In this document: one piece after another, positions 8,166-16,950 of the stretch
How positions within the stretch are numbered: the first letter of the stretch is position 1
How the letters are laid out: each line of letters opens with the position of its first letter
DNA from: JAZDFP01 sp043801445
GTDB lineage: Bacteria > Planctomycetota > MHYJ01 > JACQXL01
Reading direction: 5' to 3'
Length of the DNA stretch: 64,000 bases
Assembly: GCA_043801445.1 (NCBI GenBank)
Contig: JAZDMB010000003.1
Location: 1-64,000, forward strand
Program-made: the position numbers and the translations under genes
The notes under the pieces: generated by a model
Told to the model about the DNA's origin: nothing
The model's input: the letters and a program-made list of their open reading frames with translations, nothing else
Databases searched by the model: none

Positions 8166-9146
8166 ATGAAAAAGATATTTATATCAGCAATAATGTTGGC
8201 GTGTCTGACAGGCTGTATTTTCCCGTCTTTCGGTTCCAAGGAGAAATGGGAAGAGCAATTTATTTCCGGAGACGAGAATAGCAGTAACAAGATTCTTTTA
8301 GTGCCGGTAGAAGGATTAATTCTAGACCAGGAAACCAGGTCTTCTCTTGCATCGCGAAACACCTGCACACCGGAAAAAATCAATGAGTTATTAAGGTTGG
8401 CTGAAAAGGATAAAAATGTAAAGGCGATAATCCTGTCGATTAATAGCCCCGGCGGCGGTGTTACCGCCAGCGATATCATTTATCGTTCTATCAAAGAATT
8501 CAAGCAGAGGCATCCCGAGAAACCTATCATTGCCCTTATGAACGATACAGCGGCTTCAGGCGGATATTATATTTCCTGCTCTGCAGATTATGTTATGGCG
8601 CATCCGACTACCATCACCGGCAGCATCGGCGTAATCTCAATGTTCATAATTCTGGAAGACCTGATGGGTAAAATCGGCGTCCAAAGCGTTGTTGTTAAAT
8701 CAGGCAAGGCAAAAGATATCGGATCTCCTTTCAGGAAAATGACCGCAGATGAGATAGAATTCGTCCAGAAAATTATTGATGAGATGTATAACCGTTTTGT
8801 AGATATTGTTTATGATGCGAAAAAGGATAATTTAAGCCGTGATGAGATTAAAACATTAGCCGATGGCCGCATTCTGACCGGTCAGGAGGCGCTGAGAGTT
8901 AAATTGGTAGATTCAATCGGTTATATGACTGATGCATATAAGAAGACATTAGAAAAGAGCAATATCAAATCGGCTAAGGTGATAAGATATCGTAAACAGG
9001 GCGGTCTTTTTGATAACCTTTTTATGGGGTCAGCCAGTCCCTTAGAATTGACATACCTGACTGAAATCGTGCTGAGGAACAATGCCAGCCAATTTATGTA
9101 TCTCTGGATGCCTTCCCTGATAACGCCTTCAGCCGCGCCCCGTTAG
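8166..9146 (+). CDS. sppA: signal peptide peptidase SppA, short (36K) type, lipoprotein
   Basis: 326 aa. The start is fixed by AAAGGAG seven bases before the ATG at 8166. SppA is a membrane-bound serine protease that degrades leftover signal peptides. Residues 1-17 form a lipoprotein signal (ACLTGC). The Ser/Lys dyad is visible: Ser131 in DTAASGGYY and Lys183 in KAKDIGSP, 52 residues apart as in Bacillus SppA. The SINSPGG oxyanion motif is at 91-97. Odd point: the TAG stop lies inside the left arm of an inverted-repeat element (CCCCGTTAG), so the C-terminal APR is element-encoded. The gene seems monocistronic, with its own promoter. Confidence 0.92.
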   Translation: MKKIFISAIMLACLTGCIFPSFGSKEKWEEQFISGDENSSNKILLVPVEGLILDQETRSSLASRNTCTPEKINELLRLAEKDKNVKAIILSINSPGGGVTASDIIYRSIKEFKQRHPEKPIIALMNDTAASGGYYISCSADYVMAHPTTITGSIGVISMFIILEDLMGKIGVQSVVVKSGKAKDIGSPFRKMTADEIEFVQKIIDEMYNRFVDIVYDAKKDNLSRDEIKTLADGRILTGQEALRVKLVDSIGYMTDAYKKTLEKSNIKSAKVIRYRKQGGLFDNLFMGSASPLELTYLTEIVLRNNASQFMYLWMPSLITPSAAPR

Positions 9147-9322
9147 AAAGAACACAAATAGAGATAAAGATATAAGTGATAAATTAAAACCTGCCCCGTT
9201 AGAAGCAACCAAACTGTATAAAGAGACGAATGAAATTATATCACATGTTGAAAGCGAGGCTTCTAACGGGCTGAGAAGCTCAGAAAACTTGTTACTGCAT
9301 AATGCAGGACTTTCTAACGGGG
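9138..9322. repeat. nested inverted-repeat elements, CCCCGTTAGAAAG and CCCGTTAGAAGC arms
   Basis: The outer arms 9138-9150 and 9310-9322 are CCCCGTTAGAAAG / CTTTCTAACGGGG. The inner arms 9195-9206 and 9259-9270 are CCCGTTAGAAGC / GCTTCTAACGGG. Each arm pairs perfectly with its own partner and not with the other pair at the innermost bases. The left outer arm contains the sppA stop codon. Confidence 0.85.
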
Positions 9323-9384
9323 TGAAGATGCATCAGTGTCTTGCTACTGCAGGTAAGGAATAATTTTTAACTCAATGTTCTAAT

Positions 9385-12300
9385 CTATTTTAGTTTACTC
9401 CGCCACTCTTCTATTAATTGTCTTATCTTTGCCGCATCTGGATGATTGGGCGCAAGTTTCAGGAACATCTCACCATCTGCTATCGCCTTATCAAATTCAC
9501 CTTTTTTAGAATAGGCAATGCCGCGGTCGTTGTATGCTTCTGCATATTTTGGGTTCAGTTTGATTGTCTCAGTGAAATCTGTGATTACTTTGTTTATTAG
9601 CTCCCGATAGAGTGCGGAGTTTATCCCGCCTTGGCTGGACTCACGCTCCGCTTTATTAGCATAGGCATTGCCGCGGTTATAGTATACTTCGGCATCTTTT
9701 GGGTTCAGTTTGATTGCCTCATTATAATCCGCAATCGCCTTGTCTAATTCGCCTTTTTTAGAATAAGCAAAGCCGCGGTTATAGTATGCCTCTACTAATT
9801 TTTGGTTTAGTCTGATTGCTTCATCAAAATCCTCAATCGCCTTATCTAATTCGCCTTTAATCCCATAGGCAATGCCGCGGTTAGTGTAGGCAGAAGCATC
9901 TTTTGTGCTCAGTCTGATTGCTTCATTATAATCCTCAATCGCCTTGTCTAATTCACCTTTATTAGAATAGGCATTGCCGCGGTTGTTGTATGCAAGGAAA
10001 TATTTTGGGTTCAGTCTGATTGCCTCATTATAATCCGCAATCGCCTTGTCTAACTCACCTTTACTCGTATAGGCGCATCCACGGTTGGTGTATGCCTTGT
10101 CTAATTTTGGGCTCAGTTTGATTGTCTCATTATAATCCGCAATCGCCTTATCTAGTTCACCTTTATTATAATAGGCAATGCCGCGGTTATAGTATGCCCC
10201 GGCAAATTTTGGGTTCAGGCTGATTACCGCATTATAGTCTGTAATCGCCTTGTCTAAATTACCTTTATTAACATAGACATTGCCGCGGTTGTTGTATGCC
10301 CCTACTAATTTTGGGCTTAGTCTGATTGCCTCATTATAATCCGCAATCGCCTTGTCTAATTCGCCTTTATTCGCATAGATATCGCCGCGGTTGTCATATG
10401 CCCCGGCAAATTTTGGGTTCAGTTTGATTGCCTCATTATAATCCTCAATCGCCTTGTCTAATTCTCCTGTATTATAATAGGCAAAACCGCGGTTGTTGTA
10501 TGCTAATGCAAATTTGGGGGTTAGACTGATTGCCTCATTATAATCTTCTATCGCTCGTTCAAAATCACCGTTATTTATATAGACATTAGCACGGTTGGTG
10601 TACGCTTCGTCATATTTCGGGTTTAGTCTGATTGCATCATTGAAATCTTCAAGCGCTTTATCAAACTCGCCTTTTCGGCGATATGCCTCACCGCGGTTAT
10701 TATATGCCAATGCCAATTTGGGGTCCAGTTTGATTGCCTCAGTGAGTTCGGTAATTGCTTTTTCATATTCATCTTTATTGATAAACTCAATACCACTGAC
10801 CAGGTGTATGAATTCTTCCAGTTGGGCTATTTTGCACAACTTATCTGCCTTATCAGTCATATTGACATTTTCATACATCTCCACAAGCAACTTAGCCGTG
10901 TCTTGGTATGATTTACTAATCTTGTTATCACGGAAATGGGGCATCTTCTGGATTATCTTTTCGTAATTCAAGATGGTTTCTTTAACCTTATTAAGTTTTC
11001 TGGAAAGTTCAGATGCCTTTTCCAATAATGGTAAAATCAGGTTGCCTTCCCCGGCATTTGCGTAAGCACTATCCATGTAAACATTCAGGGCTTGGTTCTC
11101 TTGCCCCCGGGTACATAGTTCATCTCCCTGAATCAGGTTTAAGCGTATCAAAAGATCAGGTCGTTTTGCCGTCTTAAATATCTGGGATGCAGTCTGATAA
11201 TTAGTGTCGCGTTTTTGATAGTTATCTTTTGGAATACATTCCATGAAACTAGCCAAACCAAGCATGAGGATATCAGGGTGTTTTTTTAGTGAGGTCATCA
11301 TCTGATTGAACCAGATTATACTTCGGGATGGTTCCAAGGTGCCTTTCTTAATATGTTCCATAAGGGTTAACCAGGCTGGGGCACAAAACAAGTTCTGCTG
11401 GAGTGCGTTTATCGTTAGGTTAATAGATACTTCAGGCTTGTCGGCTATCAGTCCCTGGGCCATATGAACCAGCGTAACGGAATTGATGTACTTATTATAA
11501 TTGGAATTAACACCATCGTATAGCATATCTACCTCGCTGTCGAGGATTTTAGTTCGGGTCTGCGGGTCGAATATCTCGCCCGTATAGTAAAAATCGTTGA
11601 AGAACCTGCCGGTGAAAGCAAGTTCTAACCGATCATTCTTCATGTCCATGTAGCCAACCCAGGCGTGTCCGACACCGGTGCGACCTGTACCCTCGACTTT
11701 CATGCTCGGCACACCGAAAAGCTTACCCAAGCGTGAAGCTAAATACGCTTGATCGCCGCAGATGCCACCGAATTTAAGAAGATTCTTAAGATTATACCTG
11801 TTATTGCCTAACTTGGGTGTTTCGTCACCTGCCTTGCCATAGTCGTACTTGATGCTATCGTAAAATGTGCCGATAAGTTGACGTTTGTTGTAATTTTTGA
11901 GACACCATTCGATTTCTTCCGGCGTCAGGTCTATGTCAACGATATGAACCAGAACCGGCCAGGTGAGCTTGTCAGGACTAAAGTTAAACAGCGCAAGGTT
12001 TTTAGAATCTGTGAAGTATTTAAAGTTGTCCAGGATGTTTGGTAATGGTTCGAACTGTTCAGTTGATACTTTATTAATGCAGGTATAACGTGAGCTCTTG
12101 ATGGCATCAGGACTATCCCAGACCACGGCAAAAGCCACGGCTAATTGATAAAAACGCTCGACCGCTTTGGCATCAAACTTCCGAAGTTCGTTTAGTACTT
12201 CCATTGCTTTTTCGATATCATCGTAATACGGGGAAAGAGCCAGCCAGAAGGTGGAGCGCAGTTTAGGATTTCCCTTCAACCATTCGAGAAATCCTTCAGG

Positions 12301-12570
12301 AGTGGTGTATTTTTCGGTATAGGCTGCCTCGGCTCTATCTACGAAATTATCCACCAGCTTCTTAATCGTTTTGTCGTCCATCTTCTCCACAATAAGTTTT
12401 TCTTCTTCTTCACCCAGTGGAGGAACAGAATCATTCATAGCGATAGGTGGGAATTTTTGCCATGTGGAAGGAGCAACATATATTGTCACTTCTTTCTCTT
12501 GGCTAAAAGTGATTGAGATGAGCCCGCTGAGCAGAAGTATCGAACAGATAATTTTATTAAAGGATTTCAT
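9385..12570 (-). CDS. exported transglutaminase-like and TPR-repeat protein
   Basis: 1061 aa with an N-terminal signal peptide (IICSILLLSGLISITFS). Residues about 250-320 resemble a transglutaminase core: GGICGDQAYLASRLGKLFG supplies the Cys and GHAWVGYMD the His. The C-terminal 450 residues hold about 13 consecutive 34-residue TPRs (xxxAYNNRGxAYxxKGELDKAIxDYNEAIxLNPK). The twelfth TPR is split by about 20 foreign residues (ERESSQGGINSALYRELINK) from a GC-rich palindromic insertion. It is probably a periplasmic protein that acts on or scaffolds other proteins; the enzyme activity is uncertain. It appears to be transcribed alone, with a possible TTGACA -35 at 12645-12650. Confidence 0.85.
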   Translation of the reverse strand: MKSFNKIICSILLLSGLISITFSQEKEVTIYVAPSTWQKFPPIAMNDSVPPLGEEEEKLIVEKMDDKTIKKLVDNFVDRAEAAYTEKYTTPEGFLEWLKGNPKLRSTFWLALSPYYDDIEKAMEVLNELRKFDAKAVERFYQLAVAFAVVWDSPDAIKSSRYTCINKVSTEQFEPLPNILDNFKYFTDSKNLALFNFSPDKLTWPVLVHIVDIDLTPEEIEWCLKNYNKRQLIGTFYDSIKYDYGKAGDETPKLGNNRYNLKNLLKFGGICGDQAYLASRLGKLFGVPSMKVEGTGRTGVGHAWVGYMDMKNDRLELAFTGRFFNDFYYTGEIFDPQTRTKILDSEVDMLYDGVNSNYNKYINSVTLVHMAQGLIADKPEVSINLTINALQQNLFCAPAWLTLMEHIKKGTLEPSRSIIWFNQMMTSLKKHPDILMLGLASFMECIPKDNYQKRDTNYQTASQIFKTAKRPDLLIRLNLIQGDELCTRGQENQALNVYMDSAYANAGEGNLILPLLEKASELSRKLNKVKETILNYEKIIQKMPHFRDNKISKSYQDTAKLLVEMYENVNMTDKADKLCKIAQLEEFIHLVSGIEFINKDEYEKAITELTEAIKLDPKLALAYNNRGEAYRRKGEFDKALEDFNDAIRLNPKYDEAYTNRANVYINNGDFERAIEDYNEAISLTPKFALAYNNRGFAYYNTGELDKAIEDYNEAIKLNPKFAGAYDNRGDIYANKGELDKAIADYNEAIRLSPKLVGAYNNRGNVYVNKGNLDKAITDYNAVISLNPKFAGAYYNRGIAYYNKGELDKAIADYNETIKLSPKLDKAYTNRGCAYTSKGELDKAIADYNEAIRLNPKYFLAYNNRGNAYSNKGELDKAIEDYNEAIRLSTKDASAYTNRGIAYGIKGELDKAIEDFDEAIRLNQKLVEAYYNRGFAYSKKGELDKAIADYNEAIKLNPKDAEVYYNRGNAYANKAERESSQGGINSALYRELINKVITDFTETIKLNPKYAEAYNDRGIAYSKKGEFDKAIADGEMFLKLAPNHPDAAKIRQLIEEWRSKLK
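9601..9652. repeat. GC-rich palindromic insertion inside the TPR gene
   Basis: The segment containing GTGCGGAGTTTATCCCGCC and GGACTCACGCTCCGC interrupts the regular 102-bp TPR period while keeping the frame. The related string GCGGAGTTTATCCCGC recurs at 52517-52535. Confidence 0.75.
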
Positions 12571-12777
12571 TTTCGTAATTCCTTGATTCGAAACCCGTCA
12601 ATCAACCTTATATATCATAATATAAATAATATATAAAAGTCATTTGTCAAGATAATTGATATTGATAGGGCTTATAGTTGTGCTGTGAGCATCAATGATG
12701 TTTGTCCCGTTAATGGATAGAATATCTTTATAGAAATACCGGGACGATCTCAATTGGCGATAAGGGTTTATTACTTC

Positions 12778-13320
12778 TTATGCCGGAACGAAATACACAT
12801 CAGTCGGCTTGAATTTGGCATTCCTTTTAAACTGAGCCCTGACCTTCATTCCTATCCAATCCAGACTGGATTTCTTGGGGTCAACGCCAATCAGACGGCT
12901 TAAGAAAAGCGTATCTACTTTATCCCATTCTACTAAGATAAGAACATAAGGCGTTTCTTTCAGGAATTCTTCACTGCCGAACTGGCACACGGTAAATGTA
13001 TGGATGCGTCCGACTTCGGGTAATTCAAACCAATCGCAACGAGCGCCGCATTCAATGCAATGTCCTTTAGGCGTGCCGTATGTATAACCGCATTCCGGAC
13101 ATTTGGTGCTGAGTAGTTTGCCGTTGGCTAATCCGGCAAAGAAGGGCGAATCCTGGCCAAAACTATGGATATAATCGATATGATATGGCTGTTTGATAAT
13201 AATGGGGGACATCTTATTAAGTTCTTTAAGGTCCTGCGGGAACGGAACCCGGAAAAGGATTGTCCCGTCATCGGTTTCAGGCAGTTTAAATTTCTCCACC
13301 GGAATATTTTGAGTCATCAT
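12778..13320 (-). CDS. DUF35 zinc-ribbon/OB-fold acyl-CoA-associated protein
   Basis: 180 aa, started at the ATG at 13320, which has AGGAG seven bases upstream. The in-frame ATG at 13338 overlaps the thiolase stop and lacks a ribosome site. Residues about 70-105 hold a rubredoxin-like zinc ribbon (CPECGYTYG...CIECGARC) followed by an OB fold (GRIHTFTVCQFG, PYVLILVEWD). DUF35 proteins partner with thiolase-fold enzymes, as in archaeal HMG-CoA synthase complexes, Ltp2-DUF35 aldolases and BbsAB. The gene directly follows such an enzyme, which supports a complex. Confidence 0.88.
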   Translation of the reverse strand: MMTQNIPVEKFKLPETDDGTILFRVPFPQDLKELNKMSPIIIKQPYHIDYIHSFGQDSPFFAGLANGKLLSTKCPECGYTYGTPKGHCIECGARCDWFELPEVGRIHTFTVCQFGSEEFLKETPYVLILVEWDKVDTLFLSRLIGVDPKKSSLDWIGMKVRAQFKRNAKFKPTDVYFVPA

Positions 13321-13337
13321 TTTATTTCTCCTTTTCA

Positions 13338-14666
13338 TTATACTTTTTCTAAAATAGATACGGTTACATAGGTGCCGGTTCCGGCATGGCTGTGAATAAC
13401 GCCGCGTTTGGCGTCTTTGACCTGAATCGTATCATCTTCCAGATGTTTCTTGATAGTTCCCTGTAATTGCCATGTGGCAAATACTGCTTGCATCAAACCG
13501 GTTGCGCCGACCGGGTGTCCGCAGGCAATCAAGCCGCCGGACGGATTAACCGGGATTTCGCCCTGTCTGGGCATCTTGCCTAACCCGTAATCCAGGTTGG
13601 GCAGGAAAGGCGCGCCTGATTCTACGAATTTACCGCCTTCGCCGTATTTGCATAGTCCCATATCCTCATAGGTCTGTATTTCAGAGGAAGTATAAGCGTC
13701 GTGTAATTCCACGAAATCAATTTCTTTTAACGGATTTTTGATTCCGGCATGTTCATAAGCGAGTTTGGAAGCCGTCCGACCTGCGCGGAATGAATGGATT
13801 CCGGGATATTTCAGGCCTTTGTAATCGGATGCTTTTTCGTGGGGGAGCAGGATGACATTCTTATGAGGCCTATCTGACATTCTCATTGCATCAGTCCCGC
13901 GGCCGACGCCCGTTACCTTGACCAGTTTCGGTTTTTTGCCTGTGGCTTTCCTGATTCTTTCAACGCCTTCTTCACTGGCTAGGATAGTAACCGCCGCACC
14001 GTCGCTCATCACGCAGATATCCAGTAATGTCAGTGGCCATGCCACCATATCTGAATTACGAACGTCCTTAATGGTTAATTTCCTGCGCTTCTGGGCGTAT
14101 TTATTATGAAAGGCATTATTATGATTTTTAACCGAGACGCGAGCCAACTGTTCCACGGTCGTTCCGAATTCTTTCATATGACGGACGACCATCATCGCAT
14201 AATATCCGGAATAGAAACCGCCGACCGGATAATCAAAACTGACATCCGAAGCCAGAGCGATAAATTCGTTTCCTTTCCATGTATTGACGTGTGACATAGT
14301 TTCAAAACCGTAAGCCACGCAGACATCCATTACTCCTGAAGCGATATTTTTATATGCCTCCTGGAAGCAGACACCGCCGGTAGCGCCGCCGGCTTCTACC
14401 CGGTGACTGGGCAGGGGACACAGCCCCAGATAATCCTGGACCATAATTCCGGACATCAATTGTCTCTGGAAATGGTCTGAGAAATATGATGCAACACTGC
14501 CGTCAAATATTTCCTTTGCCTGTTTATTTTCCATCCCGATGTCTTTCAAGGCATAATCATAAGCCTCTTTGACCATTGGCTGGAATGTTACGTCAGGACG
14601 TGCCTTGGCGAATTTGCTGATGCCTCCTGATACGACATAGACATCGCGGAAGTTCTTAAATCCCAT
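13338..14666 (-). CDS. thiolase-superfamily protein (SCP2-like), expected nucleophilic Cys absent
   Basis: 442 aa from the ATG at 14666, preceded by AGGAGG. The TTG at 14681 is rejected. The fold is shown by VEAGGATGG (90-98), NPSGGLIACGHPVGATGL and VELHDAYTSSEI, the active-site His and Cys loops of SCP2-type thiolases. The usual VENACASG loop reads VEAGGATG, with Gly94 where the acylated Cys should be; Cys100 is displaced. The downstream DUF35 gene is translationally linked. Thiolase-fold/DUF35 pairs catalyse thiolysis, condensation or retro-aldol cleavage of acyl-CoAs. A retro-aldolase-like or otherwise atypical reaction is plausible here but unproven. Pathway is unknown. A glutaconyl-CoA decarboxylase subunit lies 2.7 kb upstream on the same strand. 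Confidence 0.8.
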   Translation of the reverse strand: MGFKNFRDVYVVSGGISKFAKARPDVTFQPMVKEAYDYALKDIGMENKQAKEIFDGSVASYFSDHFQRQLMSGIMVQDYLGLCPLPSHRVEAGGATGGVCFQEAYKNIASGVMDVCVAYGFETMSHVNTWKGNEFIALASDVSFDYPVGGFYSGYYAMMVVRHMKEFGTTVEQLARVSVKNHNNAFHNKYAQKRRKLTIKDVRNSDMVAWPLTLLDICVMSDGAAVTILASEEGVERIRKATGKKPKLVKVTGVGRGTDAMRMSDRPHKNVILLPHEKASDYKGLKYPGIHSFRAGRTASKLAYEHAGIKNPLKEIDFVELHDAYTSSEIQTYEDMGLCKYGEGGKFVESGAPFLPNLDYGLGKMPRQGEIPVNPSGGLIACGHPVGATGLMQAVFATWQLQGTIKKHLEDDTIQVKDAKRGVIHSHAGTGTYVTVSILEKV

Positions 14667-14695
14667 ACAATCCTCCTTCAATTATAATTAAAGAG

Positions 14696-14862
14696 TAAAC
14701 TGATTTAGCGGATTTAACTGATTTATCAGATAAATCTGTATATCTGTTTAATCCGTTTACTATTTCCTTAAACGATATTAATATATCTCTAACGGGTCAA
14801 GAGAAATAATATTATTTAGTAAACAGATTGAACAGATTAAACTGCCCGTACGGGTCTATCCG
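14696..14862. repeat. AACAGATTAAAC/GTTTAATCTG repeats
   Basis: Short inverted repetitions of ACTGATTTA, GATTTAACTGATTTATC and AACAGATTAAAC fill the gap before the thiolase gene. One unpaired TCTCTAACGGG half-arm lies at about 14787-14797. Similar repeats lie at 15260-15312, 15378-15443 and 19225-19430. Confidence 0.65.
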
Positions 14863-14867
14863 CTCAA

Positions 14868-15260
14868 TCAATTTTCCTCAAAATGTGGATTAACCAGACG
14901 TTTTATAAGTAATTTATCCGATCCCAAATTAACTAATAATCCTAATTTTAAGTTTGCAGCTTTGAGATAACTCAAGAGTTGTACTTCATACATCGGATGC
15001 ATCTCTGATACTGCTTTTAGTTCCAAAATAATTTTACTAAAGACAATCAAATCAGTCCGATATTCATCAATTATTTCACCGTCATATTTAATGGGAATTG
15101 GTTCCTCGCAGCTAAACGATATTCCATTATTGGTGAATTCTTTAATCAGGGCTTTTTTATATGTTTCTTCTCTAAACCCCGGTCCTAATTTGTTGTAAAC
15201 ATTCATTAAGCATCTTCTGATTTTGAAAGTTAAATCATTGTAAATGAGTTCTTTTGCCAT
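14868..15260 (-). CDS. GxxExxY family protein
   Basis: 130 aa. The motif GPGFREETYKKAL near residues 26-38 matches the GxxExxY signature. The core YDGEIIDEYRTDLIV...ILELKAVSEM has the Asp-(x)n-Glu-x-Lys pattern of PD-(D/E)XK nuclease-like folds, and YLKAANLKLGLLVNLGSDKLLIKRL ends the domain. The family is widespread in environmental bacteria, often between repeats, as here, and its role is unknown. No Shine-Dalgarno sequence is evident, and repeats flank both sides. It could be a small mobile gene; no partner gene is seen. Confidence 0.85.
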   Translation of the reverse strand: MAKELIYNDLTFKIRRCLMNVYNKLGPGFREETYKKALIKEFTNNGISFSCEEPIPIKYDGEIIDEYRTDLIVFSKIILELKAVSEMHPMYEVQLLSYLKAANLKLGLLVNLGSDKLLIKRLVNPHFEEN

Positions 15261-15459
15261 ATCTAATCTGATTTAACAGATAATCTGTTCAATCTGCTTA
15301 ATCCGTTTACATATAATTTTCTATGCTATCAAGGAAAAAATATTATTTTTTAGATTTATATTTATTAGTGTTTTTGTTTGGGACACAGATGAACGCAGAT
15401 TATCAGGATTTATCTGCGTGTATCGGCGTAAATCTGCGTCCTATTCTTGTTCTCTTTGC

Positions 15460-16149
15460 CTACGGTGAGACAACGCATTTAGCCGTCTGGCTGAAAGCAC
15501 CCGTGCGCATCTGTTTATCCAACCACTGGGCCCGATACTCCACACTGGTCGGTTCAGTAATAGAAAAAATGTGTGTATAAGGGCTGTTTGTGTTGTCAGT
15601 CAGGAATGTCCACGACCCTGCCTTCGCCGATGCTTCGGCAGTCAGGCCTGTTTTTATGCGATACCAGATTTTAGCCCCGGCAATCTTCGGCGGCTTGGCA
15701 TTCCTCTTCTCATTGGAAGGGTTGACTCCGAAATGAATCAACACCTCGCCGCGTTGTGACCAGTCCAGTAATAAAAGTGGCGGTGCTAAATTCGCCACAT
15801 ATTCAGGCGAGAGTGGCGTCGGATTCCGGTCAGGTACCGTAATGCCCAGTATTGACCGTTGCGCATCGGTCAGCCCCGGATTTTTCTGAATCATTCCGAC
15901 CAAGGTCCTGATAGCGTCAATTCGCACGGCACGTAATTTATTCTTGGTTGCTGAGGCAGATTTGGCGGCTTGGCGGGCACTCTGGTCTGCTACATAAGAC
16001 GCCTTCCAAGGCGCATCAGTATCGGTCACCGCGGCAATCAAACCCGGGTCAACACCGAGCGATGCGGCAATCGCCCCAATCTGAGCGCTGAAATTACGTG
16101 ACCACTCATCAAACTCAGCATCCACCCGCGGGATATAATCTTTTTTCAT
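15460..16149 (-). CDS. conserved hypothetical protein, paralogue of the 663-1325 product
   Basis: 229 aa from the ATG at 16149 with AAGGAGG five bases upstream. The GTG at 16155 overlaps the spacer and is rejected. The architecture matches the paralogue: a helical Ala-rich N-terminal half, a DRNPTPLSPEYVANLAPP linker, and a C-terminal beta-rich domain (IWYRI, VEYRAQWLD, AKCVV). The key difference is about nine extra residues (TAEASAKAG) between YRIKTGL and SWTFL, exactly where a GC-rich palindrome is inserted. A 21-bp hairpin array lies about 105 bp upstream of the start, as at the first copy. Function is unknown. The region between 15260 and 15459 holds only CAGATTTACGC-type repeats. Confidence 0.7.
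   Translation of the reverse strand: MKKDYIPRVDAEFDEWSRNFSAQIGAIAASLGVDPGLIAAVTDTDAPWKASYVADQSARQAAKSASATKNKLRAVRIDAIRTLVGMIQKNPGLTDAQRSILGITVPDRNPTPLSPEYVANLAPPLLLLDWSQRGEVLIHFGVNPSNEKRNAKPPKIAGAKIWYRIKTGLTAEASAKAGSWTFLTDNTNSPYTHIFSITEPTSVEYRAQWLDKQMRTGAFSQTAKCVVSP
15616..15647. repeat. GC-rich palindromic insertion in the domain-protein gene
   Basis: CCTGCCTTCGCCGATGCTTC and GGCAGTCAGG, closely related to the elements at 21757-21793 and 51299-51331. The paralogous gene at 663 lacks it, which gives a direct with/without comparison inside this window. Confidence 0.8.
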
Positions 16150-16254
16150 ATTCACCTCCTTATGTTACTAACACTGTAAAATAGACGGATTGTGAATGAT
16201 TATAATCAAATACCGCTAAGCGTCAACACATTTCCGGTAAAATATGAGTCATTT

Positions 16255-16485
16255 ATTGCTATCCACGAGCTACTCGTTGCCCTCCACGAGTAACTCGTAG
16301 CCCTCCACGAACTGCTCGTAGCCCTCTATGAATCGTTCATTGCCTTCAGTGAACCGTTCATTGCCATCTACGAATCATTTATCGCCTTATATGAATAAGT
16401 CATTACCTACTATGAATCGTTTATTGCATTATACGAACCATTCGTCCATTAGGGTAAACAGTTCATTGCTCTCTGTGACAGAGTT
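16255..16485. repeat. 21-bp tandem array of small hairpins, 11 units
   Basis: Eleven units keep an exact 21-bp period with a core like ACGAATCGTTCATTG. Most contain a 5-3-5 inverted repeat with compensatory changes: ACGAG-taa-CTCGT, ATGAA-tcg-TTCAT and ACGAA-cca-TTCGT. Some units have one mismatch. The array lies upstream of the start of the minus-strand gene at 15460-16149. Apart from this, the 405-bp gap 16156-16560 holds nothing recognisable. Confidence 0.85.
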
Positions 16486-16560
16486 AGGGAAACACCCGAA
16501 AGGCAGGCTGGGGTCAGAAACTATTTCGGATAATTAGATATGGCGTCACCGGAATTACGA

Positions 16561-16905
16561 TTACTTTTTGCACCACGGAAATCTATATGATTTCAGTTTT
16601 AATTGACACTTTTTTTCTACCTCTAATTTATCTAATTCTCGTTTTTCCTCGTCTTTCAGTTTTTGCATTTCCGATTCATAAATAGAACTATTGGATGATA
16701 ATGTCATACCTCGTTTTGCTAACTCATCTCTTTTGGATAAATTCATCTGTTTATACTTGGCTTTGGTTTCGTCTATCTGTATAGCATTTAACTTAAGGTC
16801 TTTATCTATAACATAATCTTTTAATTTTTGAATTTTCCATTCTAATAATAAACTTGCTAATAATGATACACAAATCAAAATCGGTTCAACATAACTCATA
16901 TCCAT
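16561..16905 (-). CDS. small membrane-anchored coiled-coil protein
   Basis: 114 aa from the ATG at 16905, five to six bases after GGAGG; an upstream TTG is rejected. One hydrophobic segment (EPILICVSLLASLLLEW) lies near the N-terminus. The rest is strongly charged and helical (about residues 25-105, Lys/Glu-rich), fitting a coiled coil. The C-terminus is short and basic (YRFPWCKK). No family recognised. It lies 45 bp downstream of the zinc-finger lipoprotein gene on the same strand and is probably co-transcribed with it. Confidence 0.6.
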   Translation of the reverse strand: MDMSYVEPILICVSLLASLLLEWKIQKLKDYVIDKDLKLNAIQIDETKAKYKQMNLSKRDELAKRGMTLSSNSSIYESEMQKLKDEEKRELDKLEVEKKCQLKLKSYRFPWCKK

Positions 16906-16950
16906 AGTAACCTCCAAAATATTATTTATAATTTCCGTATCACATTCTAT

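Noticed and set aside
16255..16485. Possible CRISPR array
   Set aside because: No separate repeat and spacer parts: the 21-bp units are contiguous and degenerate. No cas genes. The same reasoning rejects 397-620 and 52602-53030.
16328..16537. 69-codon frame with heptad-like repeats
   Set aside because: It is the translation of the 21-bp array. Stem pairing is conserved there rather than a protein frame, and other frames are equally open.
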